Assembly (NCBI RefSeq): GCF_022343555.1
Contig: NZ_JAKQZH010000001.1
Coordinates: 682,001 to 746,000, forward strand
Reading direction: 5' to 3'
Source of the DNA: Marinobacter sp. C7
Lineage (GTDB): Bacteria; Pseudomonadota; Gammaproteobacteria; Pseudomonadales; Oleiphilaceae
Length of the DNA stretch: 64,000 nt
The notes beneath the pieces were generated by a model. It was not told where the DNA came from. It did not search any database and saw only the letters and a list, made by a program, of their open reading frames with translations. Below, in pieces: positions 7,662 to 16,533 of this stretch; the stretch's first letter is position 1, and each line of letters opens with the position of its first letter. A program made the position numbers and the translations under genes.

Positions 7662-8879
7662 ATGAATATGAAGTCTTTAAATAATTACACCATGCTAGAC
7701 CTGACTCATATGTTGTCCGGGCCCTTTGGTGCAATGCTATTAACAGACCTTGGCATGAGCACCATAAAGATAGAAGCCCCGGGAAAAGGGGAAGGTACGA
7801 GAAATCTCCTTGCTAAAAGTCCGGAATATTCTTCGCATGGTATGGGTGCTTATTTCCTAACCCTCAATCGAAACAAAAAGAGTGTAGCCCTGGACCTTAA
7901 GTCGGCTGAAGGGAAAGAAATTTTTCATGAGCTTGTAAAAAAGGCTGACGTCGTATTGGACAACTTCAGCCCAGGAGTGACTGAACGCTTAGGCATTGAT
8001 TTTGAGACACTTAAAGAAATTAATCCAAAAATCGTAACATGCTCCATCACAGGGTTCGGACAATCAGGACCTGATTCCAGTAAAACCTCTTTCGATCTAG
8101 TCGCTCAAGCAGTTGGTGGCGGCATGTCTATAACCGGCGAAATGGATGGGCGCCCCATTCGCTCCGGTATTCCAATTGGTGACCTAGGTGGTGGAATATA
8201 TGCAGCTCTTGGAATACTCGCAGCTCTCAACGAAAGAAATAATACGGGCGTAGGGAAACATATCGACATATCAATGGTTGACTGCCAGATTTCCCTATTA
8301 AATTACATGGCCACCATGTACCTCATGTCGGGCAAAAATCCCGGGCCAGTAGGGAACGGACATTTTGTTCATGTTCCATACAATACATTCGAGACTGCTA
8401 CTAAAGATATTGTAATTGCAGTCATATTCGATTCTTTCTGGGATTCGTTGGTAGAAATACTCGGAGATGAGGAACTCAAAGATCCGGAGCTAAAAGCTCA
8501 ACCTGTGCGATTAAAAAAGAAGGATTGGATTGAGTCCAAGCTTAAGAAGATCCTTTTAACCAAGTCCTGTGAGGATTGGCTTGAACTCCTAGAGGCCAAG
8601 CGCATCCCTTGCGCACCCGTTAACGATTTTGAAAGCGCTCTGAATAATCGTCAAGTTCAAGCCAGAAATATGATCGCTGACATTGTCCATGAGGACGGAA
8701 CTGTCATTCGTGTGCCGGCCAATCCCATCAAGTTCTCAGACGAGAACAAAAACGAAACCGTTCATTATGCCTGGCCTCCAAAAGTTGGAGAAAACACGGT
8801 CGAGATCCTGACGACCCTGCTCAACCTATCAGAAGATAGTCTGAGCCGCCTTTCTGAAAAAGGGGTGATTGGGAAATGA
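7662..8879 (+). CDS. class III CoA transferase (CaiB/BaiF family)
   Basis: A 405-residue protein of normal family length. The catalytic Asp is likely Asp174 in GIPIGDLGGGIYA, which forms the mixed anhydride with the acid substrate. The N-terminal LDLTHMLSGPFGAMLLTDLG and the KSVALDLK segment are typical. Known relatives include the succinyl-CoA:(R)-citramalate CoA transferase of Chloroflexus. It overlaps the downstream lyase start by four bases (ATGA), so activation and cleavage are translationally coupled. I infer that it activates the dicarboxylate formed by the LeuCD-type hydratase. Confidence 0.85.
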   Translation: MNMKSLNNYTMLDLTHMLSGPFGAMLLTDLGMSTIKIEAPGKGEGTRNLLAKSPEYSSHGMGAYFLTLNRNKKSVALDLKSAEGKEIFHELVKKADVVLDNFSPGVTERLGIDFETLKEINPKIVTCSITGFGQSGPDSSKTSFDLVAQAVGGGMSITGEMDGRPIRSGIPIGDLGGGIYAALGILAALNERNNTGVGKHIDISMVDCQISLLNYMATMYLMSGKNPGPVGNGHFVHVPYNTFETATKDIVIAVIFDSFWDSLVEILGDEELKDPELKAQPVRLKKKDWIESKLKKILLTKSCEDWLELLEAKRIPCAPVNDFESALNNRQVQARNMIADIVHEDGTVIRVPANPIKFSDENKNETVHYAWPPKVGENTVEILTTLLNLSEDSLSRLSEKGVIGK

Positions 8880-9775
8880 GTCAAATCTCTATATGCGACG
8901 TTGCATTGCGAGATGGTTTGCAGAGCCAAAAGCAATTTCTAACGTTGCACGAAAAGCTGGAAATCCTTGGCGCAATGGAGCATGCCGGTATTCGGGAGTT
9001 TGAGTTGGGAAGTTTTGTACGGCCTGACAAAGTTCCGCAAATGGCTGATACCAAGGACTTATTTCAGTTGGTAAGTGGGAACTCGGAAAGCAAATTTATT
9101 GGGCTTGCGCCTAATATGAAAGGCTTTGAGTCCGCACTGGCAGTAGGTGCAAAAAAAATTGCAATGGTTATCACGTGTACTGACACGCTTAGTAGGAAAA
9201 ACTTTGGGAAAAATGTAGAGCAGGTTATCGATGAAATCGGAAAAGTTCTGGAGGAGGCAACTCGTGTAAATATTGAAGCTCGAGTCTATGTCTCCGGAAT
9301 TTTCGAATGTCCCTTTGAAGGAGCGGTTTCGACAGATCGTGTAGTCGAGATTGTAAGGCGTGTTGCAGCTCTGTCACCCAGTGAAATCTGTTTGGCTGAT
9401 ACAACGGGAGCTGGGAACCCAAGTGATGCGCAAAGGCTATTCGAAGAGGTATTGCAGGTTTGCGATAGAGAACGAGTGTCTGTTCACCTCCATGATACTC
9501 GAGGTATGGCTCTAGCTCTTGCTTGGGTGGCGTTCAAACAAGGGATTAGGAAGTTTGATAGTTCTTTAGGTGGTTTGGGTGGATGCCCATTCGCTCCTGG
9601 TGCTTCCGGGAATGTCGCTACCGAAGATCTAGTTGTTATGTTCGAGCAATCGGGTGTGTCAACAGGAATTTCGATAAGTAAATTAATGGACGCAGTAGAT
9701 TGTCTTGAAAAGTATATAAAGAGGCCAGTTGGTGGAAAGACTGTTAATTGGCTGAAATCACAAGAGAGGAAATAA
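8876..9775 (+). CDS. HMG-CoA lyase family enzyme
   Basis: A 299-residue TIM-barrel lyase. It shows the metal and catalytic motifs of the family: Arg12-Asp13 in ALRDGLQSQ, His204 and His206 in HLHDTRG, and the signature loop Cys237 in GLGGCPFAPGASGN. Members cleave 3-hydroxy-3-methylglutaryl-CoA, and one described relative is (R)-citramalyl-CoA lyase, which gives acetyl-CoA and pyruvate. Coupling to a class III CoA transferase matches the citramalate reaction pair. No leucine catabolic genes (liu) accompany it, which argues against plain HMG-CoA lyase. Confidence 0.85.
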   Translation: MSQISICDVALRDGLQSQKQFLTLHEKLEILGAMEHAGIREFELGSFVRPDKVPQMADTKDLFQLVSGNSESKFIGLAPNMKGFESALAVGAKKIAMVITCTDTLSRKNFGKNVEQVIDEIGKVLEEATRVNIEARVYVSGIFECPFEGAVSTDRVVEIVRRVAALSPSEICLADTTGAGNPSDAQRLFEEVLQVCDRERVSVHLHDTRGMALALAWVAFKQGIRKFDSSLGGLGGCPFAPGASGNVATEDLVVMFEQSGVSTGISISKLMDAVDCLEKYIKRPVGGKTVNWLKSQERK

Positions 9776-10162
9776 ATGATGGACAGAACGATCGCTAAAA
9801 CTGAGGGATATCATTCTCACGCCGCAGATATAAAGCCTGAAAGGTTAGCCTCTGTCGAGGGAAAGGAGCCCCAAGGAGACGTGGAAGTCAGGGTCTTGCA
9901 AGTAAGTGATGCATTTTTGGTTCTTGAAGTAAAAAGAGCGAAGGGGTTGATCGACCCGATGCATAAACATGACGACCATGAAACCACTGGATACCTGATT
10001 AGTGGAAAAATGCGAGTGATCATAGGTGATGAAGAGTTTATTGCGGGCCCAGGAACCTCTTGGATACATCCTCCCGGAGTCTACCACTTCAGCGAAGCGT
10101 TAGAGGATTGTTTACAACTGGAAATAAAATCACCGCCGGTCAAAACCTGGGTGTCAAAATAA
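9776..10162 (+). CDS. cupin-domain protein
   Basis: A 128-residue single-cupin protein starting right after the lyase stop. Motif 1 is HKHDDHETTGYLISGKM (about residues 62-78) and motif 2 lies around PPGVYHF (about 100-106), with His and Glu residues able to hold a metal. Such small cupins in catabolic operons act as isomerases, decarboxylases or sensors; which applies here cannot be told. It precedes dctQ by 27 bases in the same operon. Confidence 0.75.
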   Translation: MMDRTIAKTEGYHSHAADIKPERLASVEGKEPQGDVEVRVLQVSDAFLVLEVKRAKGLIDPMHKHDDHETTGYLISGKMRVIIGDEEFIAGPGTSWIHPPGVYHFSEALEDCLQLEIKSPPVKTWVSK

Positions 10163-10189
10163 AATATAGGTTCCAAGAAGGGCTTCGAT

Positions 10190-10741
10190 ATGAAACAAGA
10201 AAGGCCACACCTAGATTTTCTTCAACGATTTTCTGTTGTTGCTAGTTGGCTAGGTGGCGTAATTGTACTTGCATCTGCTATAGCAATTTCCTTTGATGTG
10301 CTTACAAGAAACATACTGGGGAAAACCTACCTACAAAGTTTCGAACTGAGCCAATATGGGTTTGCTATCTCGGTTGCCTTTGGCCTTTCAGCCGGGGTTG
10401 TAGGTAGGGATCATATAAGAATTGACGTATTAGCTAACGTCATCCCTAAAAATCTACGACGAATCCTGCATTTTATATCAATATTTTCGCTGGTGATAAT
10501 ATCCGCCCTCTTGGCTTACTTTGCAGTAGAGCTAACCATTGACAGCTACAACCGTGGCGCCCGGTCGCCTACTAGTCTAAGACTGCATACCTGGATTCCA
10601 CAAGCAGTCTGGGCATTGGGGCTTTGTATATTCGCAATGGTAAGTGTTTGGACGTTGATTAAATCCGTCAAGAGCCTTGTTAGAAAAGACCATAAATCAT
10701 GCGATTTGCTTATTGGATTTCAGGGCTCTAACGAAAATTAA
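10190..10741 (+). CDS. TRAP transporter small membrane subunit (DctQ)
   Basis: A 183-residue protein with four predicted membrane helices (about residues 17-40, 55-75, 88-112 and 135-155). The pattern ISFDVLTRNILG in the first helix and FGLSAGVVGRDHIRIDVL after the second are typical of DctQ. It would partner the DctM protein encoded 16 bases downstream and the binding protein at 5,038. ATG 10190 gives the expected family length. Confidence 0.85.
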   Translation: MKQERPHLDFLQRFSVVASWLGGVIVLASAIAISFDVLTRNILGKTYLQSFELSQYGFAISVAFGLSAGVVGRDHIRIDVLANVIPKNLRRILHFISIFSLVIISALLAYFAVELTIDSYNRGARSPTSLRLHTWIPQAVWALGLCIFAMVSVWTLIKSVKSLVRKDHKSCDLLIGFQGSNEN

Positions 10742-10757
10742 TTTTCAGGTATTAAAA

Positions 10758-12047
10758 ATGATATCAACGACAACATTACTCCTAGCCGTTCTTATCTTGC
10801 TGAGTTTGCCGGTCGCAGCTGTGCTAATTTTTACGGGATTGGCTCTTTCAGACCTATATGCGTTTTTTCCATTGATTGATGCTCTGGGCGAAGTTACCTG
10901 GAGCGCCAGCACAGAGTTTGTCCTTGTTGCAATCCCTCTGTTCATCATGATGGGAGAGATTCTTCTGAGATCCGGAATAACTGATGAAATGTACGAGTCA
11001 GTAAATCTCTGGGTCGGCCGGGTGCCCGGAGGTCTGATGCACACCAATATATTTTCGTGTGCATTGTTTGCGGCCACATCTGGGTCCAGCGTGGCAACCA
11101 CTGCAACGATGGGTACCGTGACTATCCCCAATATAAAAAAATTCGGATACAAGCCGAGTCTTTTCCTGGGAACGATTGCAGCAGGAGGCACCTTAGGTAT
11201 CCTCATTCCACCCTCTATCAACATGATCTTATATGGGATCTTGGCTGAGGCTTCAGTATCGACTCTGTACCTGGCAGCTCTTATTCCTGGCCTGATCCTT
11301 GGGTTCCTATTCAGTGTTGTTGTATTGATCGCGTGCTTGGTCAGACCAACCTGGAGTGGAGAGCCAGTTCCAAAGAGTACGCTAATGGCTAAGGTTTGGG
11401 GCCTAAAAGGAATCTTTATTCCAGTTGCATTGTTTGGCTTGGTTGTTGGATCAATCTACGCGGGCTTGGCAACTCCAACTGAAGCCGCAGCGTTGGGCGT
11501 GATCGGCGCTCTCGGAATTTCCTTCTATAAGAAGCGCATGTCACCGAAATGTTTGAGTGAGGTGTTTCAAGCGACGATCAGGACTACATCGCTCGTTATG
11601 CTCATTGTCTTGTCGGCATATTTTCTCAACTTTGTCATTACCAATATAGGTTTGACTGATATTTTGACCGAAAAGGTCAGCAGTCTGCGTTGGGATCCCG
11701 TATATGTGCTCTTGGCAATCGTAGGGGTTTATATACTACTCGGTTGTTTCATGGAGACTCTCTCGTTGATGATTGCGACCACACCTATTGTCGTTCCCAT
11801 CATCACGGCGCTTGGATTTGACCCTATATGGTTTGGTGTATTGTTCATGATTCTGTTGGAGACGGCACTGATTACTCCGCCGATTGGTATGAATCTATTT
11901 ATCGTTCAGTCCGTCAGGGGCGAGGGTAGCTTTAAGGACGTAATATATGGAGCTGTCCCATTCTTGCTCATGATGTTCTTTCTGATTGGCCTACTGATAG
12001 CATTTCCAGATATCGCTCTCTGGCTCCCGAGCCTTATTACAAAATAG
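10758..12047 (+). CDS. TRAP transporter large membrane subunit (DctM)
   Basis: A 429-residue polytopic protein from ATG 10758; an upstream in-frame start inside dctQ would give an unusual extension. It contains the DctM hallmarks SGSSVATTATMGTVTIP, GTLGILIPPSINMILYG and TPTEAAALGVIGAL, and about 12 membrane helices. With DctP and DctQ it makes a sodium-driven dicarboxylate importer in the inner membrane. All three TRAP parts belong to the same operon as the enzymes, so their product is probably the pathway substrate. Confidence 0.88.
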   Translation: MISTTTLLLAVLILLSLPVAAVLIFTGLALSDLYAFFPLIDALGEVTWSASTEFVLVAIPLFIMMGEILLRSGITDEMYESVNLWVGRVPGGLMHTNIFSCALFAATSGSSVATTATMGTVTIPNIKKFGYKPSLFLGTIAAGGTLGILIPPSINMILYGILAEASVSTLYLAALIPGLILGFLFSVVVLIACLVRPTWSGEPVPKSTLMAKVWGLKGIFIPVALFGLVVGSIYAGLATPTEAAALGVIGALGISFYKKRMSPKCLSEVFQATIRTTSLVMLIVLSAYFLNFVITNIGLTDILTEKVSSLRWDPVYVLLAIVGVYILLGCFMETLSLMIATTPIVVPIITALGFDPIWFGVLFMILLETALITPPIGMNLFIVQSVRGEGSFKDVIYGAVPFLLMMFFLIGLLIAFPDIALWLPSLITK

Positions 12048-12063
12048 ATTAAGAGACCTGGCT

Positions 12064-12810
12064 ATGAATGAATGCTTCCTTTTCGATGCCGCTATGAGTC
12101 CAGCTGGATTTAGATCTCGCTTGGCTCTTAAATTGGCGAATTGGGATTATAAAAGGGTCGAAATGGATCTTGGTCTTTTTGATCAAAAGGCGGATCGATA
12201 CATTAATATCAATCCCACTGGTCAAGTCCCAACTTTAATAGTAGGGAGCGAGGTAATTTTTGATTCTCACGCAATTGTTGATTCTGTACTCGCTGGCTCA
12301 GAAAGGGCCAAATTATTGGATGAAAAATTTGGAAAGATTGGTAGGTCAGAGTTACAAAATATAGAAAGGGCTATATCTCAAATTATGCGTCCGGCAGTTT
12401 ACGAAACAGTTGGCTGTCAAAGACTTAAATCACGATTTTCATCTTGGCAATCCTTGGAGATTGAGATGCGGGAAAGGGGCGTTTCGGTGGTGTTTTCTGA
12501 ATTTGCTAAGGATTTATTTTTAAAAGAGCCTGATTTTGAGGTAGTAAGGTCGGTCGTTGAATTACTGAATCCAGCTCTTGAGGAAATCGTAAAAATTATG
12601 CCGGACTCCAAGCATGCGAACGAGTATTCCGAGCTCAACTACTTCGATATATGTCTGGCACCGAGGTTGAACGTGATCAACATTCTTGAGCTTGATGCAG
12701 AAAAGAGGTTCGAGGCTTATTTGGATAGTTTGAGAAAGAACGATATCTGGAAAGATGTTAGCTCCCAGGATTTCGAAATGAAATTTAGTGAATACAAGGA
12801 GGCTCTCTAA
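12064..12810 (+). CDS. glutathione S-transferase-like protein
   Basis: A 248-residue protein. The N-terminal thioredoxin-like domain has the cis-Pro segment NPTGQVPTLIV (about 56-66) followed by an Asp-Ser pair at about 73-74 that binds the glutathione gamma-glutamyl group. The C-terminal half is helical but divergent. Zeta-class relatives isomerise maleyl compounds with glutathione, so a cis-trans isomerase role is possible in this dicarboxylate operon. The gene is clearly AT-rich compared with the right half of the window. The adjoining GntR gene starts one base after its stop. Confidence 0.65.
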   Translation: MNECFLFDAAMSPAGFRSRLALKLANWDYKRVEMDLGLFDQKADRYININPTGQVPTLIVGSEVIFDSHAIVDSVLAGSERAKLLDEKFGKIGRSELQNIERAISQIMRPAVYETVGCQRLKSRFSSWQSLEIEMRERGVSVVFSEFAKDLFLKEPDFEVVRSVVELLNPALEEIVKIMPDSKHANEYSELNYFDICLAPRLNVINILELDAEKRFEAYLDSLRKNDIWKDVSSQDFEMKFSEYKEAL

Positions 12811-13440
12811 ATGTCCTCAACAACAGCAGTATTTGATGAAATAAAGAGAAGAATAATTGTTGGAGAAATGGCTCCTGGCGAGCATCTTATTGAATCAAAG
12901 TTGGCTGAAGCATTTAATATAAGTCGGACGCCAGTTAGAGAGGCTCTAAGGAGATTGAGCGAGGCTGGGTTAGTTGTTTTATCAAAAAACCAGGGTGTTC
13001 GGGTCAGAGAATGGACTAATGAAGAAATTCTTGATTCTTATGAGATAAGGGAGGCATTAGAAACCATCGCTGCTAGGCGGGCTGCAAAAAATATAAATGA
13101 AGATCAGATTGATATTTTAAAAAAACTTAATAGTGAAATGTTGTCTTTGTTAGATAAGGATCTTCTGGATATTGAGCGGATTACCGAACTTAATGCCAAA
13201 TTCCATCAAACCATTGTCGAAGCGGCTTGCAGCTTTAGATTGTCGAAATCTATCAGGAGCGTTGTTGAAATACCGCTTGTTAGAAGGACATTTTCGAAAT
13301 ATTCGACCGCTGAGCTCAAGAGGAGCATGGCACACCACGATGAATTAATTGCAGCGTTTCAAAAACACGATGCGGAGTGGGCGTCATCTGTAATGCGGTG
13401 TCACATACGCGCTGCCAGTTACATAGTTATGGACGAGTAA
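12811..13440 (+). CDS. GntR-family regulator with FCD domain
   Basis: A 209-residue regulator. The winged helix-turn-helix covers about residues 7-70 with the typical SKLAEAFNISRTPVREALRRL. The FCD ligand domain follows, with Asp/His metal-site candidates in ELNAKFHQTIVEA and MAHHDELI. FCD regulators respond to carboxylic acids and usually repress their own catabolic operon. Candidate operators lie in the divergent promoter at 4890-5008. Low GC and contiguous placement with the GST-like gene show it travels with the module. Confidence 0.85.
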   Translation: MSSTTAVFDEIKRRIIVGEMAPGEHLIESKLAEAFNISRTPVREALRRLSEAGLVVLSKNQGVRVREWTNEEILDSYEIREALETIAARRAAKNINEDQIDILKKLNSEMLSLLDKDLLDIERITELNAKFHQTIVEAACSFRLSKSIRSVVEIPLVRRTFSKYSTAELKRSMAHHDELIAAFQKHDAEWASSVMRCHIRAASYIVMDE

Positions 13441-13484
13441 TAGATAAAAAAACACAAGGGATTGTTAACCGAAGGAGAGTACCG

Positions 13485-14633
13485 ATGAGAATGAAAAAAT
13501 ATAGTAAGACGAGAACGATTCGCGCTACGGCTTTACTTGGCACCCTCATTATTTCATCGCAGTCACATGCTGTGAGTTTTGATGTTGAGGGCACGGCTGT
13601 ATCTGTTGGTGGATATGCAAAGCTAGATGCTATTTATGATTTCGATAGCGACCTGGGTTTCAGCGTTCAATTTCCGAGGATCGCGCTAGATGGAGATAAC
13701 GGCCCGGAGGGTTTCTCTAACCTTCATGCCTTTGAGAGCAGGCTGAATGTTGGCACCTCCACGAATACAGATTTTGGGACGGTACGCACTTTTGTGGAGG
13801 GGGACTTCTACGGAGGTGGGGGAGGCACCCTCAGACTTCGTCATGCTTATGGTGAATGGAATGGGATTTTGGCGGGGCAGACCTGGACGAACTTCGGTGG
13901 CTTTATTGGTCTGACGCCGACGATCGACTTCACCACTCCCACCGGAAATGCGCTTGGACTTAGGCAAGCTCAGATCCGATACACCACGGGTAAGTTCTCG
14001 GTTGCGCTCGAAGATCCCGGAAATCTGGGTGGGAATGTCGTAACGAGCGGACTTGGGCCTGCAAAGAGTACTTTTCCAGACCTAACCGCTCGATATGAAA
14101 CAGGGTTTGGAGCGCTTCGAGTTGGTACTTCTACTGTCCTGCGTCAGCTCGAGTACTACAATTCGGCTTCCGACGATGAGCAAACAAAGTTTGGGTGGGG
14201 TTTTCATTTGGAAGGTGCTTACGACATTTCCGATGCGCTCACAGTACGGGCTAGCATCGTTCACGGCGATGGAATTGGTGGCTATATCAACGTTGGCCCT
14301 AACCCACCGGCTTATGTAGACGAGACAAATAATGAGGTTGAAACCATTACTAGCTCCGGCGTGATGATCGGTGCGACGTATAAGGTAGGACCCGGAGCAG
14401 TGAATATTGTCGCAAGTGAAGCAAGGGCTGACTTGGATGATGCCGTCCAGAATAGCTCCAGTTTCGATGGAAGCTCTAACGAGCAGTATCGCAGCTACTA
14501 CGCAAACTACATCTGGAATGCTGCGCCGAAGGTAACATTTGGCTTTGAGCTTGGCCGCCATAGTCGTGAAGTGTACGACGGTAGAGATGGTGCTGCCGTG
14601 CGTGTTCAAGCGATGGCGAAATATAGTTTTTGA
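13485..14633 (+). CDS. DcaP-like outer membrane porin
   Basis: A 382-residue outer membrane protein from ATG 13485 (GAAGGAGAG ribosome site); longer readings overlap the GntR gene. A signal peptide ends near SQSHA. The mature part shows VGGYAKLDAIYDF, FESRLNVGTSTNT and AGQTWTNFGGF, the beta-strand pattern of DcaP trimeric porins, and finishes with a C-terminal Phe. DcaP porins pass dicarboxylic acids, matching the TRAP importer and the enzymes of this cluster. It is the last gene of the module, followed by a terminator. Confidence 0.75.
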   Translation: MRMKKYSKTRTIRATALLGTLIISSQSHAVSFDVEGTAVSVGGYAKLDAIYDFDSDLGFSVQFPRIALDGDNGPEGFSNLHAFESRLNVGTSTNTDFGTVRTFVEGDFYGGGGGTLRLRHAYGEWNGILAGQTWTNFGGFIGLTPTIDFTTPTGNALGLRQAQIRYTTGKFSVALEDPGNLGGNVVTSGLGPAKSTFPDLTARYETGFGALRVGTSTVLRQLEYYNSASDDEQTKFGWGFHLEGAYDISDALTVRASIVHGDGIGGYINVGPNPPAYVDETNNEVETITSSGVMIGATYKVGPGAVNIVASEARADLDDAVQNSSSFDGSSNEQYRSYYANYIWNAAPKVTFGFELGRHSREVYDGRDGAAVRVQAMAKYSF

Positions 14634-14662
14634 TCTGATTTGAGCGTTGTGTTGTCCGCAAC

Positions 14663-14710
14663 TTGCCCCTACCCAGGGGCCTTTGCCCCCATCTAGGGGG
14701 CCTTTTTGTT
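14663..14710 (+). terminator. double hairpin terminator after the porin gene
   Basis: Two GC-rich hairpins in tandem follow the porin stop. The second, GCCCCC-atcta-GGGGGC at 14,685-14,701, is followed by a T-run, a standard intrinsic terminator for the long + strand operon. A perfect 12-bp palindrome TATGTATACATA occurs downstream at 14,750-14,761, of unknown role. Confidence 0.8.
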
Positions 14711-14949
14711 TTGGCTTATTTCAAAAGAAGATAGTCAAGTTACTGATCATATGTATACATACCTGTTTCAGTTACACCGCTGATTAGAGTTTTCCGCCTG
14801 TTGGTGTTCCGCCAAACGCAAAACATGCTCACAAAAAGACCGACCTCGGACCCTCGGTTGACCCTTCTGACTTTTTGCCAATTTAAGTACATCCTGGGCT
14901 TCCGCTGCGCTCCAAACCAGCAGCAAATTCGGGCGTTATTCCCAAACCT

Positions 14950-15006
14950 GAATGTTCGCTTTGCGACCATCCTGGCTCCTCAAACTCTTAAAAAAGCGAA
15001 CGTTCA
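14950..15006 (+). repeat. dispersed motif copy 2 with inverted partner
   Basis: GAATGTTCGCTTTGCGACC at 14,950-14,968 is followed about 22 bases later by AAAAGCGAACGTTCAG (14,991-15,006). The two can pair over 14 of 15 positions when the preceding CT is included, giving a roughly 60-base hairpin. Upstream, GGGCGTTATT at about 14,934-14,943 resembles the right end of attC sites. The gap 14,711-15,110 holds no other feature I can support. Confidence 0.65.
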
Positions 15007-15110
15007 GAGCTCGCAAGGCGGGCCGGAAACCCACCCGCCTGTGCTCATCTCGACGTGCTATTCTCCGATTATCCTTTAACCCAACATGGTTGGCTGGAAT
15101 ACCCCCGTTG

Positions 15111-15512
15111 TCATCGCTTCGGCAGCGAATCATCAATGTTGATGATTCTGCGGTCGTAGAAAAAATGACTGCTGGGCTGGTAGCTCTCCGGAAGGGGGTG
15201 GTCGTGAGTTTTCAGAACCAACAGTTGTGATACCAGCTTCCAGCCCATAGCGTTGGTGTTGTACAACACCTCGCCGCAATCGCTGCAAAACACCCGCGTC
15301 ATACGTTTGGTGGGGTGCTGAAAGGTCTTCACCGATTCCGCCCCCCGGGTAATCTCCACCTGCTCTGCCTCCCACGCCAGAACGGAGTGGTAGGGCACCT
15401 GAAGCAGGTCCCGGCAGTCTTCGCAGTGGCAGTAACCGTGCACCTTCGGGATGCCAGTCATGGTGACTTCCACTGCGCCGCAATCGCAGTGGACGGCGTG
15501 TTGCTCTGTCAT
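15111..15512 (-). CDS. GFA/CENP-V family zinc protein
   Basis: About 133 residues from ATG 15512 (GAGGA ribosome site). It has the zinc ligands of the glutathione-dependent formaldehyde-activating-like family: CDCG near the start, CHCEDC in the middle and CSDCG near residue 80. Members carry out or assist glutathione-adduct chemistry, though most are uncharacterised. It is the last gene of a three-gene operon with a cupin and a quinone reductase, consistent with electrophile handling. Confidence 0.75.
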   Translation of the reverse strand: MTEQHAVHCDCGAVEVTMTGIPKVHGYCHCEDCRDLLQVPYHSVLAWEAEQVEITRGAESVKTFQHPTKRMTRVFCSDCGEVLYNTNAMGWKLVSQLLVLKTHDHPLPESYQPSSHFFYDRRIINIDDSLPKR

Positions 15513-15522
15513 GGCGTTGTCC

Positions 15523-15903
15523 TCACGGTTTGTCTTCCAAAATAATCGCAATCACGGTGTCATCGCCAACGTTGGTCACCCGGTGGGTCCAGGCCTGATG
15601 CCACATTACGTGGCCGTCTGGCACCTTGGCCACCAGGGTGTCGCCGTTGAGCGGTTCAATGCTTAATTGGCCGCCCTGTTGGAAATATACGGTCTCATTG
15701 TGGTGCCGGTGCATTGAGTCTGATTCTCCGGGCTCCAGCACCATTTTTAGCACCAGAACCTGATTGTTTTCTTTCAGCACGGTGTAATAGTCCGGCGATG
15801 CGATATGGGCAGCTTGGTTAGGCTCTTCCTCTGCCGTGACCACACCGGTCACCGACACGAGCAGTGCTGAAAGCAGCAGTTTTGCGTGTGCTCTGAGTGA
15901 CAT
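15523..15903 (-). CDS. secreted cupin protein
   Basis: A 126-residue protein with an N-terminal signal peptide (about residues 1-24, ending TAE) and a single cupin fold with metal-binding candidates in HRHHNETVYFQQGG. Periplasmic location is inferred from the signal. It lies 10 bases before the GFA gene and 14 bases after the mdaB-like gene, so they are probably co-transcribed. Function unknown. Confidence 0.7.
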   Translation of the reverse strand: MSLRAHAKLLLSALLVSVTGVVTAEEEPNQAAHIASPDYYTVLKENNQVLVLKMVLEPGESDSMHRHHNETVYFQQGGQLSIEPLNGDTLVAKVPDGHVMWHQAWTHRVTNVGDDTVIAIILEDKP

Positions 15904-15917
15904 TGTTGGCTTCTACC

Positions 15918-16508
15918 TTATCCCGGAATGTGGGCGTCGAGGTGTTGGGTAAAGCGCTGGAAGTCGTCTTCGACCTGCGGGTTTTTCATCACGTCGTAGC
16001 AGGCGAAGGTTTCCAGCGGTTCCATGGCAAAGAATCGGAAATTCATGTGCATGGGGAACAGCAGGTCGTCCACGCTTTTGCCCCGGAACAGGTATTCGTT
16101 CGGATCGTCGAAAGCTTCCTTTGGTGCGTTGAAGGTCAGCGAGATTAGATACTTTTTACCCGCCAGCGTGCCGCCTGTGCCGTAATTCGCCTTGGGCGCA
16201 TCTTCTGTGCGGCCATCGCCGTTGCACAGGGCGCCACCCATGCCGGTGGTGTACACCTCGTCCACGTATTTCTTGAACGTCCAGGGCACGCCCATCCAGT
16301 TGACCGGGGTCTGCAAAATCACGATGTCTGCCCATTGGTGGTTTTCCAGTTCCTGGTCCACGTCCCAGCCTTTGTCCACCTCCACGATTCGAGTCTGATG
16401 ACCCTTGGCGGTCAGCAGTTCGTCGGCCATCTGCACCAGGGTGCCGTTGAGTTTGCCCTCGGCAAAGGAGTAGTGGTGATGGGCATTAATGATGAGGATG
16501 TTGCTCAT
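15918..16508 (-). CDS. mdaB: MdaB-like NAD(P)H quinone reductase
   Basis: A 196-residue flavodoxin-fold protein from ATG 16508, which has GGAGG in front; the longer open frame runs into the divergent regulator gene. It starts NILIINAHHHYSFAEGKLN (FMN/FAD phosphate region) and contains LQTPVNWMGVPWTFKKYVDEV, characteristic of MdaB and related two-electron quinone reductases. It would protect against quinones and oxidative stress in the cytosol. Divergent from an HxlR regulator with a palindromic operator between them. Confidence 0.85.
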   Translation of the reverse strand: MSNILIINAHHHYSFAEGKLNGTLVQMADELLTAKGHQTRIVEVDKGWDVDQELENHQWADIVILQTPVNWMGVPWTFKKYVDEVYTTGMGGALCNGDGRTEDAPKANYGTGGTLAGKKYLISLTFNAPKEAFDDPNEYLFRGKSVDDLLFPMHMNFRFFAMEPLETFACYDVMKNPQVEDDFQRFTQHLDAHIPG

Positions 16509-16533
16509 TGGGCCTCCGATCTGTTCAGTTGGT

